Source of the DNA: Butyrivibrio sp. AE3009
GTDB taxonomy: Bacteria > Bacillota > Clostridia > Lachnospirales > Lachnospiraceae
DNA: 64,000 nucleotides
NCBI RefSeq assembly: GCF_000420845.1
Contig: NZ_ATVS01000001.1
Coordinates: forward strand, 1 to 64,000
Direction of reading: 5' to 3'
The first letter of the stretch is position 1. Each line of letters begins with the position of its first letter. Below, piece after piece: positions 1 to 9,421 of the stretch. Position numbers and translations under genes: made by a program. The notes beneath the pieces were generated by a model that did not search any database, was not told where the DNA came from, and saw only the letters and a list, made by a program, of their open reading frames with translations.

Positions 1-640
1 CTGCTCCTGTTCCTGTGCCTGCTCCGGCTCCCGTACCTGCTCCTGCTCCTGCTCCTGTACCTGCTCCGGCTCCCGTGCCTGCGCCTGTTCCGGCTCCGGT
101 ACCTGCTCCGGTTCCCGTGCCCGCGCCTGTTCCGGCTCCTGTACCTGCTCCGGCTCCTGTACCGGCTCCTGTGCCTGCTCCGGTTCCCGTGCCCGCGCCT
201 GTTCCTGTTCCTGTACCTGCTCCGGTACCTGCTCCGGTTCCTGCTCCTGCTCCTGCTCCTGTACCTGCTCCTGTTCCGGTGCCCGCGCCTGTTCCTGTTC
301 CTGTACCTGCTCCTGTTCCGGCTCCTGTACCTGCTCCGGTACCTGCTCCGGTTCCCGTGCCCGCGCCTGTTCCGGCTCCGGTACCTGCTCCGGTTCCCGT
401 GCCTGCTCCTGTGCCTGTTCCGGCTCCTGTACCTGCTCCGGTTCCCGTGCCCGCGCCTGTTCCGGCTCCTGTACCTGCTCCGGCTCCCGTGCCTGCTCCT
501 GTGCCTGTTCCGGCTCCTGTACCTGCTCCGGTTCCCGTGCCTGCTCCTGTGCCTGTTCCTGCTCCTGCACCGGCTCCGGCTCCGGTTCCTGCTCCTGCAC
601 CCGCTCCTGCTCCGGTTCTGCTTCCCTTTCCTGATCCGCT
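1..640. repeat. Degenerate hexanucleotide tandem repeat encoding (Gly-Ala/Thr)n
   Basis: About 640 bp is built from near-repeats of the hexamer GGAGCA/GGAACC (minus strand), which on the plus strand appears as CCTGCT, CCGGTT, CCTGTA and similar. On the minus strand it encodes more than 200 residues in which every second residue is Gly and the others are Ala or Thr. Synonymous variation (GGA/GGC, GCA/GCC/GCG, ACA/ACC/ACG) shows it is not a fresh perfect microsatellite and suggests selection at the protein level. It runs off the left edge. Confidence 0.9.
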
Positions 641-2767
641 TCCACCTGTTATTCCGGCTTCTTCCTTGGCTTCGTTAAGCGCGCCGGTTATACTGTTTAA
701 ACTGTCCTTCGAAGCACCGCTGGCAGCCGCCTTGCTGGCCAAAGCCTCCAGCTGGTCCACAGCTCCGATTCCTGCCAGAGACTCCGCAACTCCCGTAAGA
801 TCGGCATCTGCATTGTCAGCAAGCATATCCATTGCTTTATCCAGCAGATTATCTGCCAAAGTTCCCAGGTCTCCGCCCTGATCCTGAATATCCTTGTCTA
901 CAGCTGCTATCTTGGCATCTAATGCCTTGGCGCCGGCCAGATCGTTCTTATCAAGGGCGCTGTCTCGTTTTTCTATCAGCTCCTCTTTCTTGTCCTTAAG
1001 CTTGTCCACATCGGATTTAAGGCTTTCGTCGGAGGACTTAACATTCGCAGCCTCCTCCTTGAGCCAGGCAATATGTGCCTCCACGGAGGAATGGGCATAG
1101 GGGCTGAAATCATCCTTTCTTATTCCGCCTACAATGCCTTCCGTCCAGGTAATTCTCTCATTTATAAAGCTCAGAGCATTGGGGGCCGTTTCCCTTTGCT
1201 TGAGGGCATCTATAAGATATTGAAGCATGGATCTGTCGCTCTCAAGTGCTGCCTTCTGATCGTCAAGGGAGCTTTTCTTGGCTCCTTCCGACATAAGCGA
1301 AGCATACTCGGAATTAACTCCCGCTGAGGAATTGGTCTGATATCTTGTAGAAGCCAGACCTATCAGTGTATTTTTCAGCAGTGAAAGCTCGCCATCCTTA
1401 TCATCGACAATATTGTCTCTTATGCTTCTGGCATTCTTTAAAAGAGTGATGGGGCCTCCAATGGTAGCACCACTGGTCTGTTCGATTACCTGATTGCTGT
1501 AATCATAGATAACGTGATTAATGACATCATCGGAATCAACCAGTGCTTTGCCCTTATTGGCGGTGTAACTGTCTGAGCAGTTGCTGATTGCTGTCCCTAT
1601 GGCATCCACCAGATTTGAATCCACGGCAAAGGGAAACTCAGACTCCTCATTTTCATCGTCACTCTTTTCTCGCCTCTTGGCTCTTTCCTTCTCATCCTCC
1701 TGAAGAACTGTCCACCAGCCCGGTGAAATTCCGGGTATACCAAGCCTTGCAAACCATGAACTCTGGAAGTCACTTATATTAAAAGTAGACAGATCCTGCC
1801 TTAAGGAATCCTCCAGCTTGACAACGTATGAAGGCTGGGAACTTCTATTTGGCTCACTATAGGAATTCTTGAAGCTTCCGTATGGAGTGTAGTAACTGCC
1901 TGTCGATAAGGTATACAGTGTTGCCAGAAGGTTATCGTCTATCTCAGACAGCCTCTCGAATACAATGGCACGTCTTGTGGCATCAACCTTCTCCATAAGT
2001 TCATATATGATTGCTGCCTCATCATCATTTCCCGCAGCCTTCATTGCTATATAGCTGTCATTAAGCTTGGCGAGCTGCTGATCGCACTTGTCAGTGGCAG
2101 CATCCCGTAAATTCAAGGTAAAGAAGGTACTAAGAAGCTGATAATAATATACGTCACTTCTGAGATTCCCTGTTTCCTTGGAATTTCTGTTTTTCAAAAA
2201 GTCTGCCTGGGATATATTCTGCTTGGATTCGGAATAGGTATACTGAGTCCAGATAGGTTCAAGCTCTGCCAGCTTGGACAGATCATAAGGGTCGGGTATA
2301 TCAAAGGGATTGATAGCTGTTCGGGATTTGGCATCCTTCATGATTCCGTCAGATCCCACGTAGTAAGTTACATACAGAGGATTGATGGTCTCTATGTTAA
2401 CCGGCCGTCCCTGGTTTGAAATTCCCCTTACACCATTCTCGATATCACCTATGTCAAACCACTGTCCGTCAGATAGCTCGGATTTGTAATAAATCTCATT
2501 CTGGCTGGACTCCGACGCAGACTTCTGGGCCTTCTCATAGAGCTGATCATTGAGCGCGTCCTTATGAATAATGTAGGTTCCGATAAACAGCACAGAGTTT
2601 TCAATAGTGTTCCCGGAGCTATAGGTCTGATAAGTAACTGCAGTGGATTGGTCAAAAATTGCAAGTGAAGTAACCCTCTGTCCGAAGACTGCCACGATCA
2701 TGGAGCCCACTAAAACAGCTGTCAGTAAAATGGCTATTAACTTTTTTAGCATTCTGCCAAATTTCAT
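1..2767 (-). CDS. Membrane-anchored protein with long Gly-(Ala/Thr) tail, 3' end outside window
   Basis: The frame starts at the ATG at 2767, with a GAGAGG-like ribosome site overlapping the end of the TolC-like gene, and stays open to base 1 (about 922 codons), so the stop lies beyond the left edge. It begins [20 protein letters not shown], a single hydrophobic anchor or signal segment, followed by about 650 residues of helical, charged sequence. Residues of roughly 540-640 have heptad-like Lys/Glu/Leu runs suggesting coiled coil. From about residue 710 the protein becomes strict alternation of Gly with Ala or Thr. I recognise no family for the globular part. It is the last visible gene of a six-gene operon. 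The opposite strand is also open over the tail but gives only a proline-rich shadow. Surface localisation is inferred from the N-terminus. Confidence 0.8.
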   Translation of the reverse strand, partial: MKFGRMLKKLIAILLTAVLVGSMIVAVFGQRVTSLAIFDQSTAVTYQTYSSGNTIENSVLFIGTYIIHKDALNDQLYEKAQKSASESSQNEIYYKSELSDGQWFDIGDIENGVRGISNQGRPVNIETINPLYVTYYVGSDGIMKDAKSRTAINPFDIPDPYDLSKLAELEPIWTQYTYSESKQNISQADFLKNRNSKETGNLRSDVYYYQLLSTFFTLNLRDAATDKCDQQLAKLNDSYIAMKAAGNDDEAAIIYELMEKVDATRRAIVFERLSEIDDNLLATLYTLSTGSYYTPYGSFKNSYSEPNRSSQPSYVVKLEDSLRQDLSTFNISDFQSSWFARLGIPGISPGWWTVLQEDEKERAKRREKSDDENEESEFPFAVDSNLVDAIGTAISNCSDSYTANKGKALVDSDDVINHVIYDYSNQVIEQTSGATIGGPITLLKNARSIRDNIVDDKDGELSLLKNTLIGLASTRYQTNSSAGVNSEYASLMSEGAKKSSLDDQKAALESDRSMLQYLIDALKQRETAPNALSFINERITWTEGIVGGIRKDDFSPYAHSSVEAHIAWLKEEAANVKSSDESLKSDVDKLKDKKEELIEKRDSALDKNDLAGAKALDAKIAAVDKDIQDQGGDLGTLADNLLDKAMDMLADNADADLTGVAESLAGIGAVDQLEALASKAAASGASKDSLNSITGALNEAKEEAGITGGSGSGKGSRTGAGAGAGAGTGAGAGAGAGTGTGAGTGTGAGTGAGTGTGAGTGAGAGTGAGTGAGTGTGAGTGAGTGTGAGTGTGAGTGAGTGAGTGTGAGTGAGTGAGTGAGTGTGTGAGTGTGAGTGAGAGAGTGAGTGAGTGTGTGAGTGTGAGTGAGTGAGAGTGAGTGAGTGTGAGTGAGTGAGTGAGAGTGAGAGAGTGAGAGTGTGA

Positions 2768-2774
2768 GCTTTAC

Positions 2775-4829
2775 TTATTCCTCTCTTCTGACAATTCCAT
2801 TGGCATCGTCAAGTCTTCCTCTGACAATGAGATTGCCATCTTCTCCGTAGAACTCAACTTTGAGCTCCGACAAGGACTGTGTTAGAACCGAAATGTACTT
2901 AAGTGGCTTGTCGATGTCTATCTGTACATCACCGCCAAGGGGCTTGCCGTCCTGCGTAAGTACCTTAAACTTCCTGATTTTCTCGTTTTTCATCTCAAAT
3001 TTAAGTTCAACGATGCCGGTAGTTTCATTGGCATCCACGGTAAAGGTTCCGAGTTCCGGAATCTCTTCCTTCTTCACAACAAAGCCCTTGGTTATTTCAA
3101 GTCGCCCTGACTCTTCCGAAGGATCTATCTTGCAGTCATCCACAAACTTTCCGTTATCAAGAAGTCTTATCTTGGCTTCATCAACTCCGTCTGCGGTGAT
3201 CATAAGATGTCTGAGTTTCTTATCAACGGGAGTTCTTCCTCCCACCTGAATGTTGTCCACCCAGAGTTCATAATGTGTAATGGATATTTCAAAGTCATCG
3301 GGAATCCTTAAGGACAGCTCGAATTCCTGTTCCTGAATAATTGGCCTTAAGGTGTAATAAGCGCCTTCAGACACTTCTTTTTCAACATAGCTCTCGCCCA
3401 CAACTGCAGTCTGAAGGTCTTCATCCGTGCCCTTCATAAGGGCGCTTATCCCTCCGCAGGTAAGCCTGTCAAAGGAATAAAGTGTTGTGGCATACAGCTT
3501 CATGGCATCCAGCATGCTGTTTTGCATCTCTTCGTAGCTGTCAAGCTGAGACTGGTATTCCTCAAAAGTCAGCTGCCCCACCCGGTTCAGGTACTCAGCC
3601 TTTTTAAGGTCCTTGGAGGCATTGTCAACATCCTTTACGTATTGCTTGTATGCATTCTTGACGGATACATAGTTGTTATAGGTATCCGTAACAAGCTGAT
3701 CCAGCTCATCCTTGGCTGCTTTCTTATCATTGCAGGCACTGTTGTAATCAAGGACGTTCTGGTACAGAGCATAGGGATCGTCATCGATGTATCTTGTGCC
3801 GTCCATGTTTCCCTTGAACCAGAGTCTGGGAATCTTAATAAATAGAAAGATTCTTTTCTTGCCCCCCCAGTAGCTGTCTATCTTTACCAAAAACTGTTTA
3901 TATGAAGCTTTAAAAGCCTTTTTGTTAACTGCCTGTCCATTAAGTGCTGCCTGTACATAGCTTGAGATCATGAAATAATCTCCGCCGTATTTATTTCTCA
4001 TAAGCCCGGCATTTGTATTAAGTTCTGCCCTGGCAGTAACTTCTTCTATACAGGCCTCATAGTAGCCCTCATCTCTATCCTCGGTGTACTTGATAATAGC
4101 GGGAAGCTGACTTCGTTCAATATCCGCATCCACAAAGGGCTTCTCAAAATCATAACCGGTGGTGACATCTACCCCTATCATCTTTGAAAGCTTCGTAAGA
4201 TTTGAGGACAAGGTTGTTCTCTGGGATGAAATCTTGCTGGTAAGGGATTCGATGTTCTTTTCAATCTTTTCAACATCACTTTTGTTGGCCTGTCCCAGCT
4301 TTAACTTGGCCTGATTTTTCTTAAGCCCTGTCTGCGCCGTTTCAAGTCTTTTTTCATTGAAGGCGATGTTCTCCTGAAGGGCTACAATATCTACAAAAAG
4401 GTTGTTGACCTTTTCCGATACCTCAAAGTTTTTATCCTGAAGATCGTGCTGAGCCACTCTTATGTCATACTGCAGCTGCACCGGCTTGTATTGGAACTCA
4501 GAAGCCTGGGCAAAATTCGGTGTCTCGGGAAAGTGAAAGCTAAGAAGTGGTGACCATCTGAACTGCCTCATGCTCTGTTCCTTGATCTTCAGGGATTTAA
4601 CAGCACTTTCATAGGCAGCCAGCTTGGATTCCACCTTCATCTCCGCATTTTCCACTGAGTCTGAATTTAGAATTGCCATCTTCCTTGCAGTATTAAGAGT
4701 CATCTTCTTTTTGGCCGCTTTAGCCTCAACTGCAGGCGAAAAGGATAATGATCCTGCGATCAGGGCTGCTATCAGAACCCTTGCAATATTCACTTTTGAT
4801 TTTTTACATAGCATCATCATCATTCGCAT
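2775..4829 (-). CDS. TolC/OEP-like secreted coiled-coil protein
   Basis: About 684 residues. A signal peptide (VLIAALIAGSLSFSPAVEAKA) is followed by a pattern typical of the TolC outer-membrane-efflux family: long amphipathic helices, then a turn with LKLGQANKSDVEKIEKN, an amphipathic helix, and LTKLSKMIGV. A second helical hairpin with RVGQLTFEEYQSQLDSYEEM resembles the second TolC repeat. The last 150 residues are predicted beta-rich and have no TolC counterpart that I recognise. A TolC fold is odd in a monoderm; it may form a wall-spanning tube or a structural coiled coil. The start overlaps the end of the MORN gene inside a run of ATG codons (4814-4829), so the exact start is uncertain and translational coupling is likely. 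TolC assignment is motif-level inference. Confidence 0.65.
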   Translation of the reverse strand: MRMMMMLCKKSKVNIARVLIAALIAGSLSFSPAVEAKAAKKKMTLNTARKMAILNSDSVENAEMKVESKLAAYESAVKSLKIKEQSMRQFRWSPLLSFHFPETPNFAQASEFQYKPVQLQYDIRVAQHDLQDKNFEVSEKVNNLFVDIVALQENIAFNEKRLETAQTGLKKNQAKLKLGQANKSDVEKIEKNIESLTSKISSQRTTLSSNLTKLSKMIGVDVTTGYDFEKPFVDADIERSQLPAIIKYTEDRDEGYYEACIEEVTARAELNTNAGLMRNKYGGDYFMISSYVQAALNGQAVNKKAFKASYKQFLVKIDSYWGGKKRIFLFIKIPRLWFKGNMDGTRYIDDDPYALYQNVLDYNSACNDKKAAKDELDQLVTDTYNNYVSVKNAYKQYVKDVDNASKDLKKAEYLNRVGQLTFEEYQSQLDSYEEMQNSMLDAMKLYATTLYSFDRLTCGGISALMKGTDEDLQTAVVGESYVEKEVSEGAYYTLRPIIQEQEFELSLRIPDDFEISITHYELWVDNIQVGGRTPVDKKLRHLMITADGVDEAKIRLLDNGKFVDDCKIDPSEESGRLEITKGFVVKKEEIPELGTFTVDANETTGIVELKFEMKNEKIRKFKVLTQDGKPLGGDVQIDIDKPLKYISVLTQSLSELKVEFYGEDGNLIVRGRLDDANGIVRREE

Positions 4830-6042
4830 TGGACAAATAGTAGAACTCAAAATACTCTGATTTTTCTTTGCAAACAAAAGAATATGCGATCTCGCCTCTT
4901 AGGAAGGTGTAGATATAAACCGAATAATCTCTGTCAAAGCTGTTGACCTCTGCCACGTCGGAAAAGGTCTGCTCCAGATCCATTTTTACGGGACCCTGAA
5001 AAATATTTTTCTTCTTGCCAAGGAGATTGATGGCAACAGCTTCCGGAAGTACCACCTCGGAATTGCCCTGATAAATAGGTTCTCCCAACGCATCCTTAAG
5101 ATCCGATATGCTCTCTATGGATTCGTTTCCTATGTTAAAAAAATTCTGAAGGACATATACGGAATCAACCTTGACCTCATCATCCAGGGCATCCTCATCT
5201 GCGACTCCCCTGTAGAGAGCATTGATCTCATCCATGACAACTACCGATTCATCGGAAGCTACATACAGGGTGCTGTGGCCCTTGTAGCATTCATTTACTT
5301 CTGTTGCATTTTTCCCAAGAAGCTCGCTGTAAACTATGTTGTCAGCCGAGAAGCTACCGCTGTAGATCTCATTTTCACCCACATCGTACAGGGTTCCGGT
5401 GCCATTCTTTTTTCCCTGGAAAAAATCTCCATAATATTCTCTGGTCCCGTTTTCTCTGTACAGAGTGCCCTTACCTTCGTAGTAGCAGTCATGAAAATCG
5501 CCTATATAATGAAGGCTTCCTGTGGGATAATTCTCTGTTCCGTAGCCCTCGTAGTCATTCTGTTCAAAGGTTCCTATATAGACCGCATTTCCGGCCGGGT
5601 TGTAAAGAACTCCCTCGCCGTTGGCATAGCCGTTTTCCACATTTCCGTCATAGGCCAGATATCCGGATTTACCGGTTATTTTCACATGTCCCTTGGCGGT
5701 ACGCAGTCTTAATGAATTGTATTTGTAGGTCTTAATTCCATCCTGTGAAAAGTTCTTAAAAAGCGTTGTTTCCGAAGATATATACCAGATACTCAGGACT
5801 CCTATCATGATAACTGCCGCATAGATGAGCCTTTTTGACAGCATCCATCTTCCGACATTGAAATAGTCTTCCTTGTTCCTCGGCTTGATTCCCAGGAGAT
5901 TTACAAAGAAATCTCTGATCTTTATTACGATTCTGGTCTTAACATAGGCCCAGCTGGTGTATAGCCTTATCTTCGTAACAAGCCCCGTCAGTTTGGACTT
6001 GATACTCTGTATCAGGATGTTTAACAGTTCATTGCCACCCAT
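4804..6042 (-). CDS. Membrane-anchored MORN-repeat protein
   Basis: 412 residues. There is an amphipathic N-terminus, one membrane helix near residues 72-90 (IYAAVIMIGVLSIWYI), and then four to five MORN-type repeats at about 125-235, seen as YDGNVENGYANGEGVLY, YIGTFEQNDYEGYGTE, YIGDFHDCYYEGKGTLY, YYGDFFQGKKNGTGTLY and a final degenerate unit. The C-terminal 170 residues are unassigned. MORN repeats form a curved beta sheet used for scaffolding or lipid binding. The ribosome site AGGGAGA lies before the ATG. It sits between the sensor gene and the TolC-like gene, with which it overlaps by about 25 bases, so a role in the same envelope assembly is inferred. Confidence 0.8.
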   Translation of the reverse strand: MGGNELLNILIQSIKSKLTGLVTKIRLYTSWAYVKTRIVIKIRDFFVNLLGIKPRNKEDYFNVGRWMLSKRLIYAAVIMIGVLSIWYISSETTLFKNFSQDGIKTYKYNSLRLRTAKGHVKITGKSGYLAYDGNVENGYANGEGVLYNPAGNAVYIGTFEQNDYEGYGTENYPTGSLHYIGDFHDCYYEGKGTLYRENGTREYYGDFFQGKKNGTGTLYDVGENEIYSGSFSADNIVYSELLGKNATEVNECYKGHSTLYVASDESVVVMDEINALYRGVADEDALDDEVKVDSVYVLQNFFNIGNESIESISDLKDALGEPIYQGNSEVVLPEAVAINLLGKKKNIFQGPVKMDLEQTFSDVAEVNSFDRDYSVYIYTFLRGEIAYSFVCKEKSEYFEFYYLSNANDDDAM

Positions 6043-6055
6043 TTAAACTCTCCCT

Positions 6056-8497
6056 TTAGTTGTTATGCAGGTACATGTATTCGTCACCGCTTACAACCTC
6101 GTTTAGATATCTGTCGCTTTCAAAGACATACCACTTAGCAAGAAGATCGTCGGGTGCTTCCTTAAGGATCTCCGAAAAGCTCGTTCTTGAAAGATAGAAA
6201 TCCTTTTCATAATACTGGGCAAGTGCATCCTGGAACTTCTTGAGGGTCGCTATCTTCTGCTTCCTGATGGCAGCGGGATAAGCATCCAGTACCTCATAGA
6301 GTCTTACCTTTTCTCCATTCCAGCCGCCGGTCATAAATCCTATGAAACGAAGAGGTGATGTGACATTCTCTCTGTTCTTGACCTCCTCTGTGATTACAAG
6401 TCCCAGCTTTTTGTTCTTGATAAAGCCTGAAATCTTGGATACCACAGGCTTATTGTCAAAGTAGAGATAGGTTGAAGCCTCATCTTCATTTCCGAGAATT
6501 CCGAACTTACAATTGTCATAGAAAAGAACTACGGAAATATCCATATCCCTGTTTCCGCGGAACCTGATGTTATTATTGAGAAGCTGTACAAAGAAGTTCA
6601 CGCAGCCCTTTTCTTTTTGAAGGAATAACAGAGCCATCTGGGACATGTCGGGAGTTTTGCCGATTATTATACTGTCGTGTTCCTTCTGGTAGTCGCCAAT
6701 AAAAGCAAGAACTCTGTCAAGCTTGGAAGGATCCGGCTCGCTGAGATATTCACCGAGAGCCATCATTGCTACAGTTCCGTCGGTGACGATATTCTCACCC
6801 TTCTCTACTTCGATAATGGACTTCTTGGAAAGTGTTTTTTCAATGTTTTTGGGTGCAAATCTGTAGTAAGCTTCCAGGATTCTGAGCTTACTGTACTGAA
6901 GCTCCTCCACCCTCTTGTTTATCTCAAATAAGGAGCTCCACATCTCCTTCAGGTCTCTGCTGATAACCTGCGGTCTGTCATGGATCACACGCCCCAGAGC
7001 TGTATCTGCCATAGCCTGCTCCAGCTGTCTTAAATCTCTGGTCTGTATAAATAGGATCAGCATAACAAGAGCGCTTCCAAGGGCAAAAAACAGAGCAAAT
7101 AGCAAAAGTGCGCCTCTGTTGTCAACCCATACATTGGAATCCTGAGTGCTGTCATTGATGATAGCAACCATAGCGTAATTGCTGCCTCCGACACCTTCGG
7201 AAATGGCTACGGCTCTGTAACTCTGTCCCTCCAGGATGATATCCTCCGCAGCATATTTGCTTCCTCTGTATATTGCATAATCAAGGTTGATGACGTTGTC
7301 TCCGTATACGCTGGTCAGGGTCTGAAGGTTTCTTCCGCTGGCGCTGGCAACAACCATATTGTCGGACAGTCTTGTTATCAGCACATCGTAAAAAATCTCG
7401 TTGTTTCCCTCTGTCCTTATAAAACTGCTGATATGCTTTTTAAGGTTCTTATAAAACTCTGAGTTATAGAAATTCGGAACAAAGAAATTGGCTGTTTCAT
7501 TGAGTCCTGCAGAATCAGACAAACTTATAAGTGATATGACAGCAAATCTTGAGTGCTCAGCCTGCCTTGCCTCCTGCCATTGCCTGTTCACAGTTACTAT
7601 TCCGATTCCGGTGATAAGAGCCAGCACGGTTTCTATTACAACTGCCAGATAAAAAATCCTGTTTCTGTCGGTCAGAAGCTTGATAATAAGAATCAGAAGC
7701 ACCAACCATATAAGAAGCAGTGCTATATACCAGATAACAGCTGTCCTGTACAGAGACAGAAGCTGCCCCATCGTCAGTCTCATGGTGGAGACTGCATGCT
7801 CAATATTTGAGTCAACAGCAAAGATACCCGTAGGTACGTCCTTATCAGTTCTTGTGTAGAGCTGACCGTACTCATACTGAGCCTGCACATAGAAGTTCTC
7901 ATCGGGACATTTTTTGCTGCGAACACTGTCAACCTTGATGGACTCACCGGTCAGCTGATCCTCTGGCCTAAGGACCGATGGATTGATGCTGTATACCCTC
8001 ACATAGGATCCATCTTCCCTTATCATTGATACGAACAAACCATTCTGTTCGGCAGAAAAACCCGATAATATTTCGTCCTGAGCTATCAAAAATCTGTCGG
8101 TGAGGCTCTGTACCCTGAACTTTCTGTCAAGACATACAATCCTGTAGATCGTACCTGTTTCAACGGTATTGTCCTGCTCGTTTTCCTTTTGGTAATAACT
8201 CTCAAGAACAAGGTAGATGTTTTCTCCCTTTACGGAAATGGCAGATATCCTGTCCTCTCCCACGGTTCTTGAGGAAAAGATTCTCGCCACATCCCCTTTC
8301 TGGGACATATCAAACAATAGTCCCTGGTCGATCATGTTCTGAGAATAGTAGATGTGATCATCAACAAAGGCGCTGTCGGAAAAAATGGTATAATCCATAT
8401 CCACGCTCCTGTTCTCTACAACGGAGGTAAATATGAATATGGATGCGGTTATGCTTAGAATAAATAAGATTATTATCAGTCTGTTTCTGAGTCTCAT
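6056..8497 (-). CDS. Large membrane sensor protein with degenerate class III cyclase-like domain
   Basis: 813 residues. An N-terminal membrane segment (IIILFILSITASIFIF) leads to an extracellular beta-rich part, then two membrane helices near 255-310. A Cache-like outer region follows (roughly 310-460), and another helix near 465-485. The cytoplasmic part starts with a linker and YYRFAPKNIEKTLSKKSI, which matches the entry of class III nucleotide-cyclase domains (FVPK...LLGKKSI). The strand that should carry the metal-binding FSDIRGFT reads GTVAMMALGEY, so the catalytic aspartate is missing; the end (RFIGFMTGGWNGEKVRLYEV) and the following helical hairpin fit the family. I infer a catalytically dead cyclase fold used as a signalling or docking domain. 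The gene lies 13 bases upstream of the MORN gene in the operon. Confidence 0.65.
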   Translation of the reverse strand: MRLRNRLIIILFILSITASIFIFTSVVENRSVDMDYTIFSDSAFVDDHIYYSQNMIDQGLLFDMSQKGDVARIFSSRTVGEDRISAISVKGENIYLVLESYYQKENEQDNTVETGTIYRIVCLDRKFRVQSLTDRFLIAQDEILSGFSAEQNGLFVSMIREDGSYVRVYSINPSVLRPEDQLTGESIKVDSVRSKKCPDENFYVQAQYEYGQLYTRTDKDVPTGIFAVDSNIEHAVSTMRLTMGQLLSLYRTAVIWYIALLLIWLVLLILIIKLLTDRNRIFYLAVVIETVLALITGIGIVTVNRQWQEARQAEHSRFAVISLISLSDSAGLNETANFFVPNFYNSEFYKNLKKHISSFIRTEGNNEIFYDVLITRLSDNMVVASASGRNLQTLTSVYGDNVINLDYAIYRGSKYAAEDIILEGQSYRAVAISEGVGGSNYAMVAIINDSTQDSNVWVDNRGALLLFALFFALGSALVMLILFIQTRDLRQLEQAMADTALGRVIHDRPQVISRDLKEMWSSLFEINKRVEELQYSKLRILEAYYRFAPKNIEKTLSKKSIIEVEKGENIVTDGTVAMMALGEYLSEPDPSKLDRVLAFIGDYQKEHDSIIIGKTPDMSQMALLFLQKEKGCVNFFVQLLNNNIRFRGNRDMDISVVLFYDNCKFGILGNEDEASTYLYFDNKPVVSKISGFIKNKKLGLVITEEVKNRENVTSPLRFIGFMTGGWNGEKVRLYEVLDAYPAAIRKQKIATLKKFQDALAQYYEKDFYLSRTSFSEILKEAPDDLLAKWYVFESDRYLNEVVSGDEYMYLHNN

Positions 8498-8562
8498 CCG
8501 ATTCCTTCCAATCCTTCACGTCTTTGATCAATGAACATAATGATCAATAAACTCCTTCTGCT

Positions 8563-9408
8563 TTATTGAAGGAGACTTTCGGTTCCGATTCGTTTAAAGG
8601 TGTTAAACAATAGTCTTATCCAGGAATTTCCTCCAAGGAAAAGTCTGGAAAGGAAAATGCTGAGTGCGATAATTGCCAGGATAATGCTGATCCAGAAAAG
8701 TATTCCGATAATGGTGTCGGAATTTCTTTTTACCCACAGCTTTATCAAAAACCAGGGCGTGATCTTCTTTTTGGTCACTGCAGCAATGGTTATATCTCTG
8801 TATAAATCCGTGAATCTGTCATAGCTGGAATTTGCAATCTTTTTTTCCAAAAGATAGTAGCTTGTGGCCTTCTGTCCCGCCTTGGGGCTAAGAAGTGTCA
8901 AAAGTATGGAAGCGCACTCCGAAGTGCAGTCCCTTTCGCCTATGCTCTCATCCAGTAGTGACAGGTCCATTTCATAACTCAGATAAACGGATCTGTCGGC
9001 GGCCAGGTTTATCTGTCCGCCTTTGATAAGCAAATATAAAATTGGATACGGGAGATCAGATGTGATACATGCGAGGATAGTATTTATGCATATCTCCTCA
9101 CACTGTGCCAAAGAAAGTGATTTCCCCTCATAAAAATCCAGTAACGGTCTTTCCCGGTGATACGGAAAAATAAGTGCATGTCCGTCCCCCACTGAGAAGT
9201 CTTCTATCAGAGCTCCCTCTCCCTTTCTTGAGGAGAGTTTGAACAGCTCCAAGATCTTCCGCACGATATCGTGCTGATGGACAACAATTACCGTATAAAG
9301 TGTTCCCCCGGAAGAAGATAAATCCCTGCATATATAGCAGTCATTCACTTCTCCCACACTTTTAGTTGTCACCGGCAGAAGCCGCATTGTTCCTGATTCA
9401 TAAATCAT
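8563..9408 (-). CDS. Tail-anchored protein of unknown function, possibly pseudokinase-like
   Basis: 281 residues. The first 210 residues are soluble, and one strong membrane helix (IIGILFWISIILAIIALSIF) near 235-258 leaves a short C-terminal tail. The segment LPYPILYLLIKGGQINLAADRSVYLSYEMDL has the look of the kinase catalytic-loop to DFG region, but no catalytic residues are present. A pseudokinase fold, as in EssB-type secretion proteins, is speculative. It is flanked by the RYYPGKMLT-motif gene 14 bases upstream and the large sensor 65 bases downstream, in one operon. I do not recognise a family. Confidence 0.6.
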   Translation of the reverse strand: MIYESGTMRLLPVTTKSVGEVNDCYICRDLSSSGGTLYTVIVVHQHDIVRKILELFKLSSRKGEGALIEDFSVGDGHALIFPYHRERPLLDFYEGKSLSLAQCEEICINTILACITSDLPYPILYLLIKGGQINLAADRSVYLSYEMDLSLLDESIGERDCTSECASILLTLLSPKAGQKATSYYLLEKKIANSSYDRFTDLYRDITIAAVTKKKITPWFLIKLWVKRNSDTIIGILFWISIILAIIALSIFLSRLFLGGNSWIRLLFNTFKRIGTESLLQ

Positions 9409-9421
9409 CAGAAAGCCCCCA

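Noticed and set aside
1-640. Hexamer array as a CRISPR array or origin iterons
   Set aside because: It stays in frame with a long coding sequence and has no spacer-repeat structure.
15-881. Plus-strand open frame encoding a proline-rich (Pro-Ala/Val)n protein
   Set aside because: It is the antisense of the Gly-(Ala/Thr) repeat. The minus frame continues into a coherent protein with a signal segment and a ribosome site, while the plus frame loses any pattern after the repeat.
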